Shown here: piece by piece, positions 62,618-64,000 of the stretch
Layout: every line of letters begins with the position of its first letter
Position numbering within the stretch: position 1 is the first letter of the stretch
NCBI RefSeq assembly: GCF_900102675.1
Contig: NZ_FMYX01000004.1
Span: 124,001 to 188,000, forward strand
From: Pseudomonas guariconensis
Lineage (GTDB): Bacteria > Pseudomonadota > Gammaproteobacteria > Pseudomonadales > Pseudomonadaceae
DNA: 64,000 nucleotides
Reading direction: 5' to 3'
Program-made: the position numbers and the translations under genes
The notes under the pieces: generated by a model
Seen by the model: only the letters and a program-made list of their open reading frames with translations
Database searches by the model: none
Told to the model about the DNA's origin: nothing

Positions 62618-63016
62618 TCAGCGACGAGGGACGGAACGGGTACGGCCACTGCCGTCGATGGCGACGAAAACGAACACAGCTTCGGTGACCTTGCGCCATT
62701 CGCTGGAAAGCGGGTCGTCGCTCCACACTTCCACCATCATCTGGATGGAGCTACGGCCGATTTCCAGGGTCTGGGTGTAAAAGGAAAGCTGCGCGCCCAC
62801 GGCCACCGGGACCAGGAAAGCCATGCGGTCGATCGCCACGGTGGCAACGCGGCCACCGGCGACGCGGCTGGCCATGGCGGTGCCGGCCAGGTCCATCTGG
62901 GCGACCAGCCAGCCGCCGAAGATATCGCCGAAACCGTTGGTTTCACGGGGTAGGGCAGTGATCTGAAGGGCAAGGTCGCCCTGTGGGATAGGATCTTCTT
63001 GTTCGAGCTCAATCAT
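62618..63016 (-). CDS. YciA-like acyl-CoA thioesterase
   Basis: This is a 132-aa hotdog thioesterase, exactly the E. coli YciA length. Signatures are NGFGDIFGGWLVAQMDLAG (residues about 26-44) and the KVTEAVFVFVAIDGSGR C-terminus. YciA acts on a broad range of acyl-CoA esters. Start at 63016 (MIELEQEDPIP); the longer open frame upstream lies in the intergenic region and is not conserved in type. Confidence 0.9.
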   Translation of the reverse strand: MIELEQEDPIPQGDLALQITALPRETNGFGDIFGGWLVAQMDLAGTAMASRVAGGRVATVAIDRMAFLVPVAVGAQLSFYTQTLEIGRSSIQMMVEVWSDDPLSSEWRKVTEAVFVFVAIDGSGRTRSVPRR

Positions 63017-63376
63017 GCGGTGGGGCCTCGGACCCGTGACGCTTTCGTTGGTTGGCGCAAATGACGGTCGCCGGGAAAACGATTCAGCTTGAAACATACT
63101 ACGCTGATTTCGCTTCGATGGGCGGCCAAAGGGAGACTCTGCGAAACCGCCTGCAACATTGACCGGCGTTTTCGCACAGCATCCCACGTGTTGCTCAACC
63201 TTTTCCTACGAGCGGTCAGTATATAGACCTGCACAGCCAGCGACGACCGCGCATTCGTGAATATCTGTATGGATTTTGTACCGCTATGAGGCGGGTGCGG
63301 CAATTTGTTATCTTCGCGGGTCACTGACCCAGAAGCCGCGTGACAAACGGCCTGCAGACCAATAAGAGAACAACCC
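63017..63376. other. Intergenic region before the MFS gene
   Basis: No gene is supported in these 360 bases. The region contains the upstream sequences of two divergent genes. No clear -35/-10 pair, operator or terminator could be named with confidence. Confidence 0.6.
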
Positions 63377-64000
63377 ATGACCTCCGTGCCGAGCAGTATC
63401 GAGCAGCCCTCGCGGCCGCTGACCCGCAGTGACTACAAGACCCTTTCACTGTCCGCCCTTGGTGGAGCACTGGAATTCTACGACTTCATCATCTTCGTGT
63501 TCTTTGCCACGGTAGTCGGCAAGTTGTTCTTCCCCGCCGACATGCCCGAGTGGCTGCGTCTGATGCAGACTTTCGGCATCTTCGCGGCCGGCTACCTGGC
63601 GCGGCCTTTGGGCGGCATCATCATGGCCCACTTCGGCGACCTGCTCGGTCGCAAGAAGATGTTCACGCTGAGCATCTTCATGATGGCCTTGCCGACCTTG
63701 GTCATGGGCCTGCTGCCAACCTACGCGCAGATCGGCCTGTGGGCCCCGGTCCTGCTGCTCTTGATGCGTGTCGTGCAAGGTGCGGCCATCGGTGGCGAGG
63801 TTCCGGGCGCCTGGGTGTTCGTCTCCGAGCATGTGCCGGCGCGCAATACCGGTTATGCCTGCGGCACGCTCACGGCGGGCCTGACGTCAGGCATTCTGCT
63901 CGGCTCGCTCGTGGCAACCTTGATCAATACGGTCTACAGCGCCGACGAAGTGGCGGACTACGCCTGGCGCATTCCGTTCCTGCTCGGGGGCGTGTTCGGC
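63377..64000 (+). CDS. MFS transporter, metabolite:H+ symporter type (5' part)
   Basis: This is the first 208 codons of a major-facilitator protein; the gene runs off the window. After a short polar N-terminus comes ALGGALEFYDFIIFVFFATV, typical of the metabolite:H+ symporter family (citrate, proline/betaine, shikimate). The cytoplasmic-loop motif is GDLLGRKKMF, and RVVQGAAIGGEVPGAW is the fourth-helix motif. The substrate cannot be told from this part. Confidence 0.9.
   Translation, partial: MTSVPSSIEQPSRPLTRSDYKTLSLSALGGALEFYDFIIFVFFATVVGKLFFPADMPEWLRLMQTFGIFAAGYLARPLGGIIMAHFGDLLGRKKMFTLSIFMMALPTLVMGLLPTYAQIGLWAPVLLLLMRVVQGAAIGGEVPGAWVFVSEHVPARNTGYACGTLTAGLTSGILLGSLVATLINTVYSADEVADYAWRIPFLLGGVFG

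Overview
The window is a 64-kb piece of a high-GC gammaproteobacterial chromosome, almost certainly from the Pseudomonas putida group. The signs are the order mnmE-mnmG-rsmG-parA-parB-atpIBEFHAGDC-glmU-deoR-glmS, a 474-aa AspA, an LPD-3 type dihydrolipoamide dehydrogenase, a third-type zwf next to an RpiR regulator, a two-subunit pyruvate carboxylase, and P. putida-type REP elements (TTCGCGGG...CCCGCTCCCACA). Organism and gene names come from recognition of protein sequences, not from a database search.

Layout. 1-5.6 kb: end of mnmE, an origin-like DnaA-box/AT-rich intergenic region, then mnmG, rsmG and the chromosome partition genes parA and parB. 5.7-12.9 kb: complete F1Fo ATP synthase operon with a clear promoter and a strong terminator. 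13-17.2 kb: amino-sugar block (glmU, DeoR-type regulator, glmS) ending at the expected Tn7 attachment site. 17.4-19.1 kb: a less GC-rich LysR gene and an unusual SDR gene lacking the YxxxK motif, a likely acquired pair. 19.3-22.8 kb: cyanate detoxification (cynR, cynT, cynS) followed by a cytosine-deaminase-like amidohydrolase with altered catalytic positions. 22.9-36.6 kb: lpd, cfa, cls, small envelope proteins, a zinc-response pair (folE2/zigA) around a Zur box, a second COG0523 GTPase, pdxY, a hotdog thioesterase, a CPA2 antiporter, an SMI1-like protein and a Tim44-domain protein. 36.8-49.2 kb: uvrD, a large PAS-GGDEF-EAL membrane protein, zwf/RpiR regulator, and pycR/pycA/pycB. 49.3-58.9 kb: two GNAT acetyltransferases, a PaiB-like protein, a MocR regulator, an acetylpolyamine module (AraC regulator, deacetylase, polyamine-binding protein), aspA and a LysR gene. 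59-64 kb: purE-purK behind a structured leader, glsB-like, DUF3299, a hexose-6-phosphate mutarotase, a YciA-like thioesterase and the start of an MFS transporter.

How it fits together. Most of the window is core metabolism and replication-linked housekeeping. The most unusual signals are in the DNA rather than the gene list: at least 15 perfect DnaA boxes (TTATCCACA), a 5 x 12-bp tandem array of DnaA-box-like units written in rare leucine codons inside the mocR gene, a parS-like palindrome inside folE2, and a two-hairpin leader before purEK. No rRNA, tRNA, CRISPR array, insertion sequence or prophage was seen.
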